This document shows, one piece after another, positions 41,802 to 49,939 of a stretch of 54,665 nucleotides of DNA. Numbering within the stretch: the stretch's first letter is position 1; every line of letters begins with the position of its first letter. The notes beneath the pieces are model-generated. The model was not told where the DNA came from. It did not search any database and worked only from the letters and a program-made list of their open reading frames with translations. The stretch covers positions 1-54,665 of the forward strand of contig CAZJPV010000012.1 in assembly GCA_964547985.1 (NCBI GenBank), written 5' to 3'. The stretch is from JAPLJU01 sp964547985 (GTDB lineage Bacteria > Desulfobacterota > Syntrophia > Syntrophales > UBA2192). A program made the position numbers and the translations under genes.

Positions 41802-42378
41802 CGTTTCTCGCCAAATCCGACCTGATTTGCATGACAAATGCATACCACCCCCCCTTATCGTTTTCGGCCTTTTAAGGCCACTTAAAGCGCTTTAAGAGGC
41901 ATTTTAAAGCTCGGTTAGACCCCCCTGCCCTATTCAAATTTCTCACAAGATGAGACCCTAGACAAAGACGGGGGTTCTCACAAAATTTTTCTCAAAAAAA
42001 TCTGTTCTCTATTTAACCCGTGACAGGATCAATTACCAAATTTTAAATAGTAATCTGCTCAGGTGGAACGGCTCTTTTTTAAAATTAGGATTCTTCACTG
42101 TGTATCACTAACCGTAACGAAGGCTTTATTCTTTGCACCGGCCTGTAACAAGTCAATCGTCCATCTCGACAAAAATTCAGTCATGAGCCAAATTGATTTT
42201 TATATGGGTTGGCTCTTCGGGAGCGAAAAAAAATTCATTCTGCTTGAACTTTGCAAAGATATTTTGATATACATACAGCAGATGATGAAAAAGAATATCG
42301 ATCGAAAAAGTAATTTCGCCCCGAGGACCTTGAACGAAAGGCGAAGGTCGTTCGGCCGGGCGGCAAAGCAGGAATGTC
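41802..42378. other. AT-rich left part of the tRNA-Lys islet
   Basis: No convincing gene in 577 nt. Two palindromes lie side by side: GGCCTT-TT-AAGGCC (41866-41879) and the perfect 16-mer CTTAAAGCGCTTTAAG (41881-41896). A 9-bp direct repeat TTCTCACAA occurs at 41940-41948 and 41975-41983. Base composition is visibly poorer in G+C than the flanking genes. An open frame at 42063-42386 starts with GTG, lacks a ribosome site and has no recognisable content. Confidence 0.5.
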
Positions 42379-43401
42379 GTGGATGATATCCGGCACAACC
42401 TGCCCGTCCTCCTGCTCCACAACATGAACCCCGAATGGGCCCCGGAGGACAGGCGGGAAAGCGAACAGGACGTCGCGACGCTCGGCAATGCCCTGAAGGA
42501 GTTGGGTCATCCCATCGAGGTCGTGGCGGTTGAAGACGGTCGTCTTGCTGACCGGCTGAGCGCCTTTGATCCCCGGGATTATATCGTATTCAACTGGTGC
42601 GAGGAGCTCCCCGGCGTCCCCCACAGCGAGCCGGAAGTCGCCGCGGTGATGGAGCGGCTGGGCTTCGTCTTTACCGGTTCGTCTTACGACGTGCTCGCGT
42701 TGTCTTACGACAAGCCCCGGGAGAAGCGCCTCCTCGACGAGGCGCTTCTCCCCACGCCGCCCTGGCATGTCTTCGACGCTCCTGAGGTCGGAAGATGGAA
42801 CATTTTCCCGGCCATCGTTAAAGCCGCCCATGAGCACTGCAGCATCGGCATCTCTCCCGAATCCGTCGTCACCTCGCCGGCCGAGCTTGAAAACCGCGTA
42901 GCTTTCGTTCTGGAGACGCACAAGCAACCCGCCCTGGTCGAGGAATTCATCAACGGGCGGGAATTTCAAGATGCGGTCTGGGGCAACGGAAGGATTTCCG
43001 TGCTCCCCGCGGCGGAGATTGATTACTGTGGCCTGACCGACATTCGCGACCGACTCTTTACCCACGAGGCCAAGTACTTTCCCGGATCCCGTCTCTATGA
43101 GAGAATCGACCTGCGCGTGCCGGCGGAGCTGGATCCCACAGCCTGGGCCGAGCTCGAGCAGATCGCCCTGGCTACCTACCGGGCCACCGGCTGCCGGGAC
43201 TACGGGCGCATTGATATCCGGTATCTCAACGGGGTCTTCTACGTCATTGATGTTAATCCGAATCCCGACATCAACCCACTGACCTCGATAACGTACGCTG
43301 CGGCCGAAGTCGGTTACTCCTACGGTGAAATGGGCAGCCGCATCGTCAACCTGGCGGCCGCGCGGCACCCGGTCTTCCGGAGATCGAACACGTCCGCCTA
43401 G
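42379..43401 (+). CDS. D-alanine-D-alanine ligase-like ATP-grasp protein
   Basis: About 340 aa with the ATP-grasp ligase layout: an N-terminal Rossmann-like part, SYDVLALSYDKPREKRLL with the ATP-binding Lys, VEEFINGREFQDAVWG as the central ATP-grasp strand, and the metal-binding end GRIDIRYLNGVFYVIDVNPNPDI with D, E/N ligands. It looks like the Ddl relatives that stand outside the mur cluster, so the substrate may be another carboxylate/amine pair. Start GTG 42379 has AGGA 5 nt upstream. Its base composition resembles the core genome although both flanks are AT-rich. It lies alone in the tRNA-Lys islet. Confidence 0.8.
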   Translation: MDDIRHNLPVLLLHNMNPEWAPEDRRESEQDVATLGNALKELGHPIEVVAVEDGRLADRLSAFDPRDYIVFNWCEELPGVPHSEPEVAAVMERLGFVFTGSSYDVLALSYDKPREKRLLDEALLPTPPWHVFDAPEVGRWNIFPAIVKAAHEHCSIGISPESVVTSPAELENRVAFVLETHKQPALVEEFINGREFQDAVWGNGRISVLPAAEIDYCGLTDIRDRLFTHEAKYFPGSRLYERIDLRVPAELDPTAWAELEQIALATYRATGCRDYGRIDIRYLNGVFYVIDVNPNPDINPLTSITYAAAEVGYSYGEMGSRIVNLAAARHPVFRRSNTSA

Positions 43402-43695
43402 CGAACATACCTTGTACAGCAAAACACTTCAGCCGCCCGCCTTCAGCGTCCGCAGATCTTTATCGCTGTTGATCAAACATTTTTAATGCAAATCATCAAA
43501 ATATTTTACTCGCAATACCTGTGGACTTATGGGTGAAATTCTCATCCGATATGTATCAAGAGACTGTAACTAAACTGTAACCGTCTGAACCAAAAATAAC
43601 CCAAAGAAACCCAACAAAACCCAAAACGGCTTTTCTAAGCGCTCGATATTTGACTGCTTAAAAATGATGAGAAATCGCCTGAGTTTTAGTTTAGT
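43402..43695. other. AT-rich right part of the islet with short direct repeats
   Basis: No gene seen. ACTGTAAC occurs twice 11 nt apart (43563-43570 and 43574-43581). About 20 nt later three 10-bp units sharing AACCCAA (43597-43626) follow. Short direct repeats 70-130 nt inside a tRNA 3' end are what integrase arm-binding sites look like; no integrase gene is present. Confidence 0.4.
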
Positions 43696-43740
43696 CTTTT
43701 AATCCGTTAGTCGTCGGTTCGATTCCGATAAGGCCCACCA
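43696..43740 (+). pseudogene. Orphan 3' half of a tRNA-Lys gene (putative attachment-site remnant)
   Basis: 45 nt from the anticodon loop to ACCA: it starts CTTTTAATCCGTT, identical over 13 nt to the intact tRNA-Lys, and keeps a foldable T-arm (GTCGG-TTCGATT-CCGAT) and an acceptor strand AAGGCCC. 34 of 45 positions match the intact gene. No 5' half (D-arm, 5' acceptor) precedes it. Its own terminator follows. This is what remains at the far end when an element integrates into a tRNA gene at the anticodon loop. Confidence 0.75.
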
Positions 43741-43755
43741 TGAAATAAAAAAAAG

Positions 43756-43776
43756 GAGCACCAGGGTGCTCTTTTT
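43756..43776. terminator. Bidirectional terminator after the tRNA-Lys remnant
   Basis: GAGCAC/GTGCTC stem (43756-43761, 43766-43771) with a 4-nt loop, followed by TTTTT on the plus strand and preceded by eight A, so it also works for the ferritin-like gene on the minus strand. Confidence 0.8.
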
Positions 43777-43799
43777 CTACTCTGGATAAAATCGCAACT

Positions 43800-44297
43800 C
43801 TACCGCGCGAGAATAATGGCGCTGTAAGCCTTTTCTTTGATCCTGCGGCTGATCCTCTCCCGGTGGAAGAAGGTCTCCTCATGGATCCTGTTCAGGAGTT
43901 CGTTGAAAGCAACATCGTCGGACTGGACGGCCTCACAGAATCTCGACTCGATGAGCGACTGCTCGACGTCACGCGCAATGTGTAAAAAATCTTTCGCGGG
44001 TGTCGCGCCGACCATTATTCGCTTGGTCTTCTCCCGCAGCCAGCCGACAAAGGTCCTCAATGCGCCCTCGTTGAAGGACCCACCCATCCTGAAGTTGTCC
44101 GGTCTTTCGGTTACCATCTCCGAAATCCGGCAGACCATGGCGTGGTGCTTTTTTTCTTCCTCCTCAAGGATAGACCAGAAATCCTGGTCGTCCTGTGCAA
44201 TCCGAGAGCAGGCCCTGTAGAACTCGCCCAGGGCAAGCTCGGCCTCAGAAATTATGTCCATGATTCCCAAAATCGCCTGTAGATCGTTCTGATGCAC
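43800..44297 (-). CDS. Ferritin-like (rubrerythrin-type) helical protein
   Basis: About 165 aa, all helical. ISEAELALGEFYRACS and EEEEKKHHAMVCRI resemble the first two metal-ligand helices (E...Y and ExxH) of rubrerythrin-type ferritin-like domains; a third helix has FNELLNRIHEETFFHRERI with another E and H. No rubredoxin-type CxxC pair is present. I chose GTG 44297 because AAGGG lies 8 nt before it; the open frame goes on to 44375 and an internal ATG is at 44261. Function is probably oxygen or peroxide defence, or an uncharacterised diiron role (inference). Confidence 0.65.
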   Translation of the reverse strand: MHQNDLQAILGIMDIISEAELALGEFYRACSRIAQDDQDFWSILEEEEKKHHAMVCRISEMVTERPDNFRMGGSFNEGALRTFVGWLREKTKRIMVGATPAKDFLHIARDVEQSLIESRFCEAVQSDDVAFNELLNRIHEETFFHRERISRRIKEKAYSAIILAR

Positions 44298-44374
44298 TTC
44301 TGAAACCCTTCTACTGGAGAATAAGTTTAAGTAGATATATGCAAGAAAAGTGCAAAAGGCCGGATTTGAAAACA

Positions 44375-44409
44375 AAAAAGAGTGGGGCGGTCAAGGGGCC
44401 GCCCCACTC
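44375..44409 (-). terminator. Terminator after the VOC-family gene
   Basis: On the minus strand AGTGGGGCGG pairs perfectly with CCGCCCCACT (10 bp) around a short loop and is followed by TTTTTT (A-run at 44375-44380 on the plus strand). About 118 nt beyond the VOC gene stop. Confidence 0.8.
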
Positions 44410-44525
44410 ATCCTCCCTTCAAGCCCTTAAGGTACTAATGTGCAGGCATAGTGCAGGGTTTGGTCATGGCGGTGCTCAGGGCACTGTCATTTTCTTTTCT
44501 CTGTTCCCCCCGGCATTTCAGATCT

Positions 44526-45143
44526 CTATTGGGGTGACTGCAGAAGTTCCAGGGACCGGATCAACGCCGCAAGGTCTTCTTCCGGGATCTCAAGAGTCTC
44601 TTCACCTCTCCGGATCTCCACTTGAGGGCCCCCGTCCGTCTCCACCTTTCGAACGGTCAAAGGCTCCTCCTCCAAACCCGATTTCTCCGTTGGTGTGAAC
44701 TCCCGGTAGGCGGCAGGAATGTAGCCGGGCTCAATCCAGTCCAGGGGATTGAACTCTGCGAACTGGATAAGAACACCGAAAGCGTGTTTCGGGTGGATGT
44801 AGGCTTCTCTCCAACCGGGAACGGGTTGCCGCATCCCGAAAGTGGGGACCCCCCGCGACTGGAGCGTCCGGCAGGTTTCCTCAAGGTTATGAACCTGAAT
44901 CGTGACGTGATGGAGCCCCTCGCCACGCTTCTTCAGAAACTCGTCCACAAATCCGCCCTCCCCCAGCGGGTCGATGAGTTCCAGAAGGCAGGATGTCCCG
45001 AGTTCAATCGTCGTCCATCGATATCTCTCCTCCGGCATGGGGCCGGTGTAGAGGACACGCCCGCCGAGGGCGTCAACGAAAAAAGACCTGGCCCGGGCCA
45101 GGTCCCTCACGGCAACCGAAACGTGATCTATCCGCCGGATCAT
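44526..45143 (-). CDS. VOC-family protein, methylmalonyl-CoA epimerase-like
   Basis: About 205 aa. The paired beta-alpha-beta-beta-beta modules of glyoxalase/VOC proteins are visible: RRIDHVSVAVRDLARARSFF with metal-ligand His near residue 7, then ELGTSCLLELIDP and GEGLHHVTIQVHNLEET with the second His, and HAFGVLIQFAE with a terminal Glu. This pattern fits methylmalonyl-CoA epimerase, but the ~65-residue C-terminal extension (REFTPTEKSGLEEEP and on) is not usual. The ATG at 45143 follows GGAGG by 5 nt; a GTG at 45149 is in frame. No methylmalonyl-CoA mutase is nearby. Confidence 0.75.
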   Translation of the reverse strand: MIRRIDHVSVAVRDLARARSFFVDALGGRVLYTGPMPEERYRWTTIELGTSCLLELIDPLGEGGFVDEFLKKRGEGLHHVTIQVHNLEETCRTLQSRGVPTFGMRQPVPGWREAYIHPKHAFGVLIQFAEFNPLDWIEPGYIPAAYREFTPTEKSGLEEEPLTVRKVETDGGPQVEIRRGEETLEIPEEDLAALIRSLELLQSPQ

Positions 45144-45189
45144 GAGCACCTCCCGGATTTCACCGAGTATGACTGTTGTATGACTCCTG

Positions 45190-45705
45190 TCAGATCAGCT
45201 CAAAAGAGGAGACAATGCGCTCGAGGTCGCCGCGGTACCTGTCGAAATCCAGGCGGGTTCCGGCAGCGAGGGCGCTGAAAATCCTGTTTTTGCTCAGGGC
45301 AAAGGCAGAAATGGCGGAGAATAGGTTGTCGCCTGCTCCGTATTGAAACTCGTAAACTGCCGCCTGGTCGGCGTTCTTGACACTGCTCGCGATGTGCTTG
45401 ACAAAACGGTAACCCGGGTATGCACCCGAACGGGATTTAACCGTCTCCTTCACGATCGTCTTATCCGCCCCTGGAACATCTTTTATCGTCCACTCCACGC
45501 GAGGGCTCGGCACCTCTTTTCCCCGCAGGGGATCAGGGACGCGCGCGCAACCGGGCGGGCAGATTTCGATACCGCCTTCGATGCCGCCGATGCGCCAGTC
45601 CGCCGGGCAGGAAAACCTCAACCCGAGATCCGTTCGTTCGTGAAGCTGCCAGCCTTCAGGCAGCGCGGTTTCCTTGCCTTTAAACACCTTGTCAAAAAAT
45701 CCCAT
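45190..45705 (-). CDS. Hypothetical protein with PsbP/DcrB-like pattern
   Basis: 171 aa from ATG 45705, chosen because GGAGG is 6 nt upstream; the open frame runs on to 45843. It has no signal peptide. The run LPEGWQLHERTDLGLRFSCPADW with a later alternating strand pattern (AVYEFQYGAGDNLFSAISAFALSKNRIFSALAAG in part) resembles the PsbP/Mog1/DcrB fold, where proteins of this size open with a 'YPxxW'-like strand. Function unknown. It is followed on the same strand by the VOC gene with a 46-nt gap. Confidence 0.6.
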   Translation of the reverse strand: MGFFDKVFKGKETALPEGWQLHERTDLGLRFSCPADWRIGGIEGGIEICPPGCARVPDPLRGKEVPSPRVEWTIKDVPGADKTIVKETVKSRSGAYPGYRFVKHIASSVKNADQAAVYEFQYGAGDNLFSAISAFALSKNRIFSALAAGTRLDFDRYRGDLERIVSSFELI

Positions 45706-46004
45706 GAGTGCCCTCCTTTCCTTGGCTGAGATATCTTCCGTTCCCTCGGAATGTTCCGGCGAAAAAATCTCAGAAAGTCCGTTCCTTAATTTAAAGATTT
45801 CATCCGAAATTGCAACATTTAATGTAATGCCGGGCCGTGGCATGACCGGCTACGCAAAGAAACATATGGACGGCCATTCCAAAGAGTTTTTACGCACTTT
45901 TTCGAAAATGAGTCCTTGACGGCCATCATAATTCAATGCTAATCTTCCAAAAAATTTATATTGTACTCTGTCGCTTTCACTGGGAAGCGGGGCCAAAAGA
46001 GCCC

Positions 46005-46066
46005 GAGAGCAAGCACATCGCGTCAAGAAACCGGCCACCATGCTCTCAGGAGTGTGGTGGTTTTTT
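46005..46066 (+). promoter_or_regulatory. Terminator/antiterminator attenuator ahead of the RRM gene
   Basis: A perfect intrinsic terminator precedes the coding region: CCACCATGCTC (46035-46045) pairs over 11 bp (two G-U) with GAGTGTGGTGG (46050-46060) around TCAG, then six T. Upstream, GAGAGCA (46005-46011) is exactly complementary to TGCTCTC (46041-46047), which lies in the left terminator arm, so the two pairings exclude each other. The ribosome site (AAAGGAG, 46071-46077) comes right after. A TTGACG at 45916 with TAATCT 18 nt on may be the promoter. The gap 45706-46004 otherwise shows nothing. Confidence 0.65.
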
Positions 46067-46084
46067 ATTGAAAGGAGTCTGAGC

Positions 46085-46402
46085 ATGGCAAAAAAATTGT
46101 ACGTGGGCAACCTCTCAAACGATGTAACCGATGAGGATCTCAAGACCCATTTCTCAGCGTTGGGAAACGTCGCATCCGCGACGGTCATCCGGGACAAGCT
46201 GACCGGCACGGGGAAGGGTTTCGGTTTCGTCGAAATGGAAACCGACGCGGCTGCTGCTGAGGCCATCAGCAAATTGAACGGCACTTCCCTTCGCGGAAAA
46301 ACGATCGTCGTGAACGAGGCAAGACCCAGAAAGGATCAGGGAGGCCCGAGACGCGACAGCCGCGGTGGCGGATTCCGGGGCGGCGGCGGCCGCCGATTCT
46401 AG
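46085..46402 (+). CDS. RRM-type RNA-binding protein with glycine-rich tail
   Basis: About 105 aa. A single RNA-recognition motif has RNP2 KLYVGNL at the start and RNP1 GKGFGFVEM, with the expected aromatic residues. The tail after residue ~80 is Gly/Arg-rich (GGGFRGGGGRRF), as in the cold-shock Rbp proteins of cyanobacteria and relatives in deltaproteobacteria. It binds RNA and may melt structure or influence stability. The ATG at 46085 has AAAGGAG upstream; 46040 is an in-frame ATG inside the attenuator and is rejected. Confidence 0.9.
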   Translation: MAKKLYVGNLSNDVTDEDLKTHFSALGNVASATVIRDKLTGTGKGFGFVEMETDAAAAEAISKLNGTSLRGKTIVVNEARPRKDQGGPRRDSRGGGFRGGGGRRF

Positions 46403-46475
46403 AAGGACGGCATTCTTCTTTTCGTTTCCATTCTGGAATTGCTCCCGTCACCGTGAACAGGTCGAGCATCAGATC

Positions 46476-47315
46476 ATGACAGCCGGTCCGCTGATCAGCT
46501 TCATCCAGGTCGGCCGGATCAATACACGCTTCTGGGCCCTGGGGGATTCAGGAACACCCGTTTTGCTCCTCCACGGCCTGGGAGACTCGGCCGACATCTG
46601 GCAACACAATATCAAAGCCCTTGCGGCAAGTCACCGTGTCTGCGCGCCTGACCTGATCGGTTTCGGTTTCACCGATAAACCCGACATCGAATACACCCCC
46701 GAAGTTTTTCTCCACTTCATCCAGGACTTCTTGTCGGCTTGCGGTATCGAGTGCTTCCACCTGGTGGGACATTCCCTCGGCGGCGGGCTGGCGCTGAAGT
46801 ATGCCCTCACCCACCTCGGGCGAGTTGAAAAGCTCATCCTCGTCTCAAGCGCGTCTCTGGGGCCCGAGGTGACATGGCCCCTTCGTCTTTCCACCCTTCC
46901 CTTTCTCGGACCATGGACACTCCACCCGACGAGAAGAATTCTCAGTGTCTTCTTCAGAAGGCTCGTCTACGATCCGAACGTCATCACGGATGACTTCGTC
47001 GATCTTCGATACAGGCTGCTTCTGCCCAGGGAAAACCGCAGGGCCCTCCTAAAGGTCCTTCGTTCCCTCCTGACCCTCCGGGGCGTCCGTCCCCATCTCC
47101 TGAATCCCGTCCTCACGAACCTCGGACGCATCCAGAACCCGACGCTCATCATCTGGGGGACCCACGACCGGATCCTCCCCCTCAGCCATGCCTATCGGGC
47201 GAAGGCGGAGATCCCGGGCGCGACCCTTCACATCTTCGAAAAATGCGGCCACATGCCGAACTTCGAATATCCCGGGAAATTTAACGACCTGGTAACAACC
47301 TTCCTGGAGGATTGA
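46476..47315 (+). CDS. Alpha/beta-hydrolase
   Basis: About 279 aa. The nucleophile elbow is GHSLGGG with Ser100. The oxyanion block is VLLLHGLGDSADIW, the acid is probably Asp in IWGTHDRILPL, and the His lies in EKCGHMPNFEYP near the end. It belongs to the broad epoxide-hydrolase/esterase group, like enzymes that cleave C-C or ester bonds in aromatic or fatty-acid breakdown; the substrate is not predictable. The frame extends to 46365, but the ATG at 46476 starts the fold. It may be co-transcribed with the CoA-transferase after it. Confidence 0.85.
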   Translation: MTAGPLISFIQVGRINTRFWALGDSGTPVLLLHGLGDSADIWQHNIKALAASHRVCAPDLIGFGFTDKPDIEYTPEVFLHFIQDFLSACGIECFHLVGHSLGGGLALKYALTHLGRVEKLILVSSASLGPEVTWPLRLSTLPFLGPWTLHPTRRILSVFFRRLVYDPNVITDDFVDLRYRLLLPRENRRALLKVLRSLLTLRGVRPHLLNPVLTNLGRIQNPTLIIWGTHDRILPLSHAYRAKAEIPGATLHIFEKCGHMPNFEYPGKFNDLVTTFLED

Positions 47316-47456
47316 GCATCCCCGAACAGGCAGTCAATATGTTCCTCCTCTGCCGGATTGGCGGGAAATTTTTTCTTGCACTCCGGAGGCCGATTATGGA
47401 AAAGTGAGCCGCTTTTTTCCCGGAAGGACATCACGACATTTTCAAAGGGAGGAAAA

Positions 47457-48632
47457 ATGACGCAAGCCCTGGACGGCATTCGCGTGCTCGATCTCGCACC
47501 GCTTCTGCCCGGATCCCTCTGCACACAGATGCTGGCCGATCTCGGCGCGGAGATCATCAAGATCGAAGGTCCCAACGGCAGCGACAATTTCCGGTCGGCG
47601 CCGCCCCTGATCGGGACCACGGGGAGTTTCTTTCACATCATGAACCGAAACAAGAAAGGGATGAAGCTCGACCTCAAGCATCCGCAAGGCCGCGAGGTCT
47701 TCATACGGATGGCCGGCAGGTCCGATGTGATCATAGAAAACTTCCGTCCCGGCATGATGCAGCAGATGGGGCTTGGCTATGACGATTTGAAAAAGATCAA
47801 CGGCAGGCTCATCTACTGCTCACTCACCGGCTTCGGCCAGGACGGCCCCTACAGTCAGAGCCCCGCTCACGACATCAACTTCCTCGGTATCTCGGGCGTC
47901 CTCGATCTCATCGGTGAAAAAGGGGGAAACCCCGCCGTGCCCGGCGTTCAGATCGCGGGAGCGGGCGGAAGCCTGCACGCCGCCCTCGGTATCCTCGCGG
48001 CCCTCCTGCGACGTGAAAAAACGGGGAAAGGCCAGCATCTCGACGTGGCGATCCTGGACGGCCTCACGCCTTTCCTCGGTCTTGTCCTATCCCAATACAT
48101 GGCGGACGGCCGGCTGCCGCGGCGCGGCGAGACCCTGGTCGGCGGGGGTTACGCCTTTTACAACGTTTACAAAACAAAGGACGGCAAGTACATCACGCTC
48201 GGAAGTGTCGAAAAAAAATACTGGCTCGCACTCTGCACGCTAATCGGGAGATCGGACCTCGCTGATCAGCAGTTTGCACCGCCTCCGCGGCAGGACGAAA
48301 TTATCGAAGAAATTCGCGCCGTCTTCCGTCAAAAAACGAGACGGGAGTGGGTGGATCTCCTCGACGGTGAAGGCATCTGCTTTGCCCCGGTGAACACCGT
48401 GGAAGAAGCCCTGCAGGATCCGCATATCCGCCACAGGGGTCTGTGGTTCAAGGCAGAGCACCCCGTGGACGGCGAGATTCCCCAGCAGGCCTTCCCGATC
48501 AAATTCTCCGAAGACCAGCCCGGCTGGAAGTCCCCTCCCCCCATTCTCGGCGAGCACACGCTGGAGGTCCTCCGGGAGATGGGCTTCAGCGAAGAAGAAA
48601 TCCGCAGCCTCAAATCTCAGGGCGTCATTTAA
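47457..48632 (+). CDS. CaiB/BaiF family (class III) CoA-transferase
   Basis: Moves CoA between carboxylic acids. 391 aa. The N-terminal block MTQALDGIRVLDLAPLLPGSLCTQMLADLGAEIIKIEGPNG is diagnostic in form (pieces cited). Asp139, in SPAHDINFLGISG, is in the position of the catalytic Asp of formyl-CoA transferase. FRPGMMQQMGLGYDDL and the late GEHTLEVLREMGF complete the family pattern. GGAGG is 5 nt upstream. Partners and substrate cannot be read; fatty or aromatic acid activation is a common role. Confidence 0.92.
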   Translation: MTQALDGIRVLDLAPLLPGSLCTQMLADLGAEIIKIEGPNGSDNFRSAPPLIGTTGSFFHIMNRNKKGMKLDLKHPQGREVFIRMAGRSDVIIENFRPGMMQQMGLGYDDLKKINGRLIYCSLTGFGQDGPYSQSPAHDINFLGISGVLDLIGEKGGNPAVPGVQIAGAGGSLHAALGILAALLRREKTGKGQHLDVAILDGLTPFLGLVLSQYMADGRLPRRGETLVGGGYAFYNVYKTKDGKYITLGSVEKKYWLALCTLIGRSDLADQQFAPPPRQDEIIEEIRAVFRQKTRREWVDLLDGEGICFAPVNTVEEALQDPHIRHRGLWFKAEHPVDGEIPQQAFPIKFSEDQPGWKSPPPILGEHTLEVLREMGFSEEEIRSLKSQGVI

Positions 48633-48659
48633 CAGACGCACCGGGATCCTTCGATGGCC

Positions 48660-49337
48660 TTACGGGATCCACACCGCAAGCAGGATGGCAAAGAGGAGTG
48701 CGGGGATCATGTTTCCCACGCGGATCTGGCGGATCTCCAGGAGATTGATGCCGATCGCGAGGATGAGAAGACCCCCCGTCGCCGTTACGGCGTTCAGGAC
48801 ACCGGGGTCCTGGAGGAAAGCAAGCTTCGCCGCGAGCAGCGTGATGGCCCCCTGGACGACGAGGACCGAAAGGGCCGAGAAGGCAACCCCGATGCCCATG
48901 GATGATGCGAATGCCACGGAGGCCGTCCCGTCGAGAAGGGACTTGACGTAAAGGGTGCTCGTATCGCCCACGGTCCCGTCCTGTATGGAGCCGACAATGA
49001 CCATCGCCCCGGTGCAGTAAAGGATCGAGGAGACGACAAATCCCCGGACGAAGGACGAGGAATCGGAACGGGCGCGAGCCTTCAACCATTCGCCCATCTT
49101 TTCAACGCCCCTTTCGATGTTGATGACCTCACCGGTGATCGCACCCAAGAGCAGGCACCCGATCGTAGCGAGAAGATTCTTGCTCGAAAGAGCCATCTGA
49201 AGGCCGATGAGAATGACGGCAAGCCCGAGGGCCTGCATGACGATGCCCTTCAAACGCTCGGGCAGCCTCTTGCCGATGATCACGCCGATCACGCTTCCCG
49301 CAACAATCGCCCCGGTGTTGACAATGGTTCCTGTCAA
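48660..49337 (-). CDS. DUF554 (YdfK-like) membrane protein
   Basis: About 225 aa with 6-7 hydrophobic segments. The family is recognised by TGTIVNTGAIVAGSVIGVIIG at the start and GGLLILAIGINLLEIRQIRVGNMIPALL at the end. Function is not established; it is often proposed to be a transporter. I use TTG 49337, 6 nt after AAGGAG; earlier ATG 49382 in the same frame lacks a ribosome site. It converges with the CoA-transferase (27-nt gap). Confidence 0.85.
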   Translation of the reverse strand: MTGTIVNTGAIVAGSVIGVIIGKRLPERLKGIVMQALGLAVILIGLQMALSSKNLLATIGCLLLGAITGEVINIERGVEKMGEWLKARARSDSSSFVRGFVVSSILYCTGAMVIVGSIQDGTVGDTSTLYVKSLLDGTASVAFASSMGIGVAFSALSVLVVQGAITLLAAKLAFLQDPGVLNAVTATGGLLILAIGINLLEIRQIRVGNMIPALLFAILLAVWIP

Positions 49338-49494
49338 GAAACACTCCTTGAAAAGAATGTGCCGTCTCTTATCACTGATCATCTCTTACGGCAAGGGAAA
49401 GTCTTTTTTCGCGCGGCAAAACATACACTTCGATTGACAGGTCGGAGGATTGATTGATATGACATATCTACCCGGTGAAAGAGAGGACTCGCGC

Positions 49495-49935
49495 ATGAAG
49501 CATACGTTTATTCTGCAGGAAGGGAAATGGCAGGCGACGGGCCATTATTTCGACGACCAGGGGAAAACCATCCCCATCGAGGGAAGCGCCCGGATCACCC
49601 ACCTCAAGCAATTCTGGCTCAATGAAAGCCGAATGCAACTTCTTCTCGAGAAAAAACCCATCGGCATCGTCAATGACTACGAGATCACACCTTTCGAGGA
49701 AGGAAGCGATACGACCGCGTGGAAGTCCTTCAACCCCTCCCTCGGTCATCTCTATGGGAAGTTCGCCATCGTCGGCGACTCCATCCTCTCCGTCTGCGCC
49801 TCGAAGGAAGGCACCTACACGGCAACGGAGTATCTCGTGAAGGTTGCCGACGACCATTACAGAAACAGGGGGGTTTTTTTCAGGGGGGATCAGAGAGTAT
49901 CTTCCTGGGAGGTTGACCTGAAAAAAATAGAATAA
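49495..49935 (+). CDS. Hypothetical protein, probably beta-rich
   Basis: About 146 aa from the ATG at 49495 (GAGAGGA upstream); in-frame alternatives are ATG 49459 and TTG 49450. It has no signal peptide. The sequence alternates short strands, FILQEGKWQATGHYFDDQGK, then SARITHLKQFWLNES and YTATEYLVKVADDHYRNRGVFF. It looks like a small beta-barrel or lipocalin-like domain, but I cannot place it in a family. It converges with the GTPase (4-nt gap). Confidence 0.65.
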   Translation: MKHTFILQEGKWQATGHYFDDQGKTIPIEGSARITHLKQFWLNESRMQLLLEKKPIGIVNDYEITPFEEGSDTTAWKSFNPSLGHLYGKFAIVGDSILSVCASKEGTYTATEYLVKVADDHYRNRGVFFRGDQRVSSWEVDLKKIE

Positions 49936-49939
49936 CCCG

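Noticed and set aside
42063..42386. A 107-codon open frame (+) in the tRNA-Lys islet
   Set aside because: GTG start with no ribosome site, no recognisable domain, AT-rich low-complexity translation, and it overlaps the start of the ATP-grasp gene.
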